A DNA stretch of 5,632 nt, taken from Oscillospiraceae bacterium. GTDB taxonomy: Bacteria; Bacillota; Clostridia; Oscillospirales; Ruminococcaceae. Position numbers and translations under genes: made by a program. The DNA lies in NCBI GenBank assembly GCA_015067375.1, contig SVMQ01000160.1, positions 1 to 5,632 on the forward strand. The letters run 5' to 3'. Below the pieces are notes generated by a model, which did not search any database, was not told the DNA's origin, and worked only from the letters and a program-made list of their open reading frames with translations. Below, piece by piece: positions 5,607 to 5,632 of this stretch. Position 1 is the first letter of the stretch. Every line of letters starts with the position of its first letter.

Positions 5607-5632
5607 ATGCTTTGTCCAAAGTGTAATGCGAG
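5607..5632 (+). CDS. Start of a zinc-ribbon protein (cut off by the window end)
   Basis: Only eight complete codons are visible: MLCPKCNA. The CxxC pair (C3, C6) directly after the start is the first half of an N-terminal zinc ribbon, in the same position as in the divergent neighbour, which begins MFCIKCSA. The start is supported by AGAGGTG at 5595-5601 with a 5-base spacer and by the consensus promoter upstream. The rest of the protein is outside the window, so its function is unknown; a related zinc-ribbon membrane or surface protein is the most likely guess. Confidence 0.75.

Overview
The window looks like a chromosomal segment of an anaerobic Gram-positive bacterium of the Clostridia, probably a Ruminococcus-like gut fibre degrader. 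This is inferred from strong GGAGG-type ribosome binding sites, sigma-A-type promoters, a CCA-encoding tRNA gene, a multidomain flavodiiron protein with a rubredoxin, and a lipoprotein esterase of carbohydrate-esterase family 2 (CE2) type. No species-level marker is present.

Left half, + strand. The window opens inside a tRNA-Leu(CAA) gene, which is followed by a strong intrinsic terminator. A small, unrecognised four-helix membrane protein (151-525) has its own terminator (557-585). Next is a two-gene oxygen/NO-detoxification operon: a 596-residue flavodiiron protein (698-2488; metallo-beta-lactamase, flavodoxin, flavin-reductase-like and short rubredoxin-like domains) and, 15 bases later, a separate 53-residue rubredoxin (2504-2665). 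A perfect 10-bp hairpin at 2671-2695 has T/A tracts on both sides and probably terminates both this operon and the convergent one.

Right half, - strand. A zinc-ribbon membrane protein (5439-4000) and a CE2-like SGNH/GDSL lipoprotein esterase (4016-2712) overlap by 17 bases and are probably translationally coupled. The first protein has a cytoplasmic zinc ribbon, a Q-P repeat linker encoded by an 18-bp tandem array, one transmembrane helix, and an unrecognised extracellular part containing a possible calycin-like segment. The pair looks like a cell-surface module, but the role of the first protein is unknown.

Right edge. The - strand operon and the start of another zinc-ribbon gene (5607 onward, + strand) diverge from back-to-back consensus promoters. 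A small palindrome lies almost exactly midway between the two -35 boxes, suggesting shared control. No mobile element, CRISPR array or integrase is visible, and there is no gene-free stretch longer than 300 bases.
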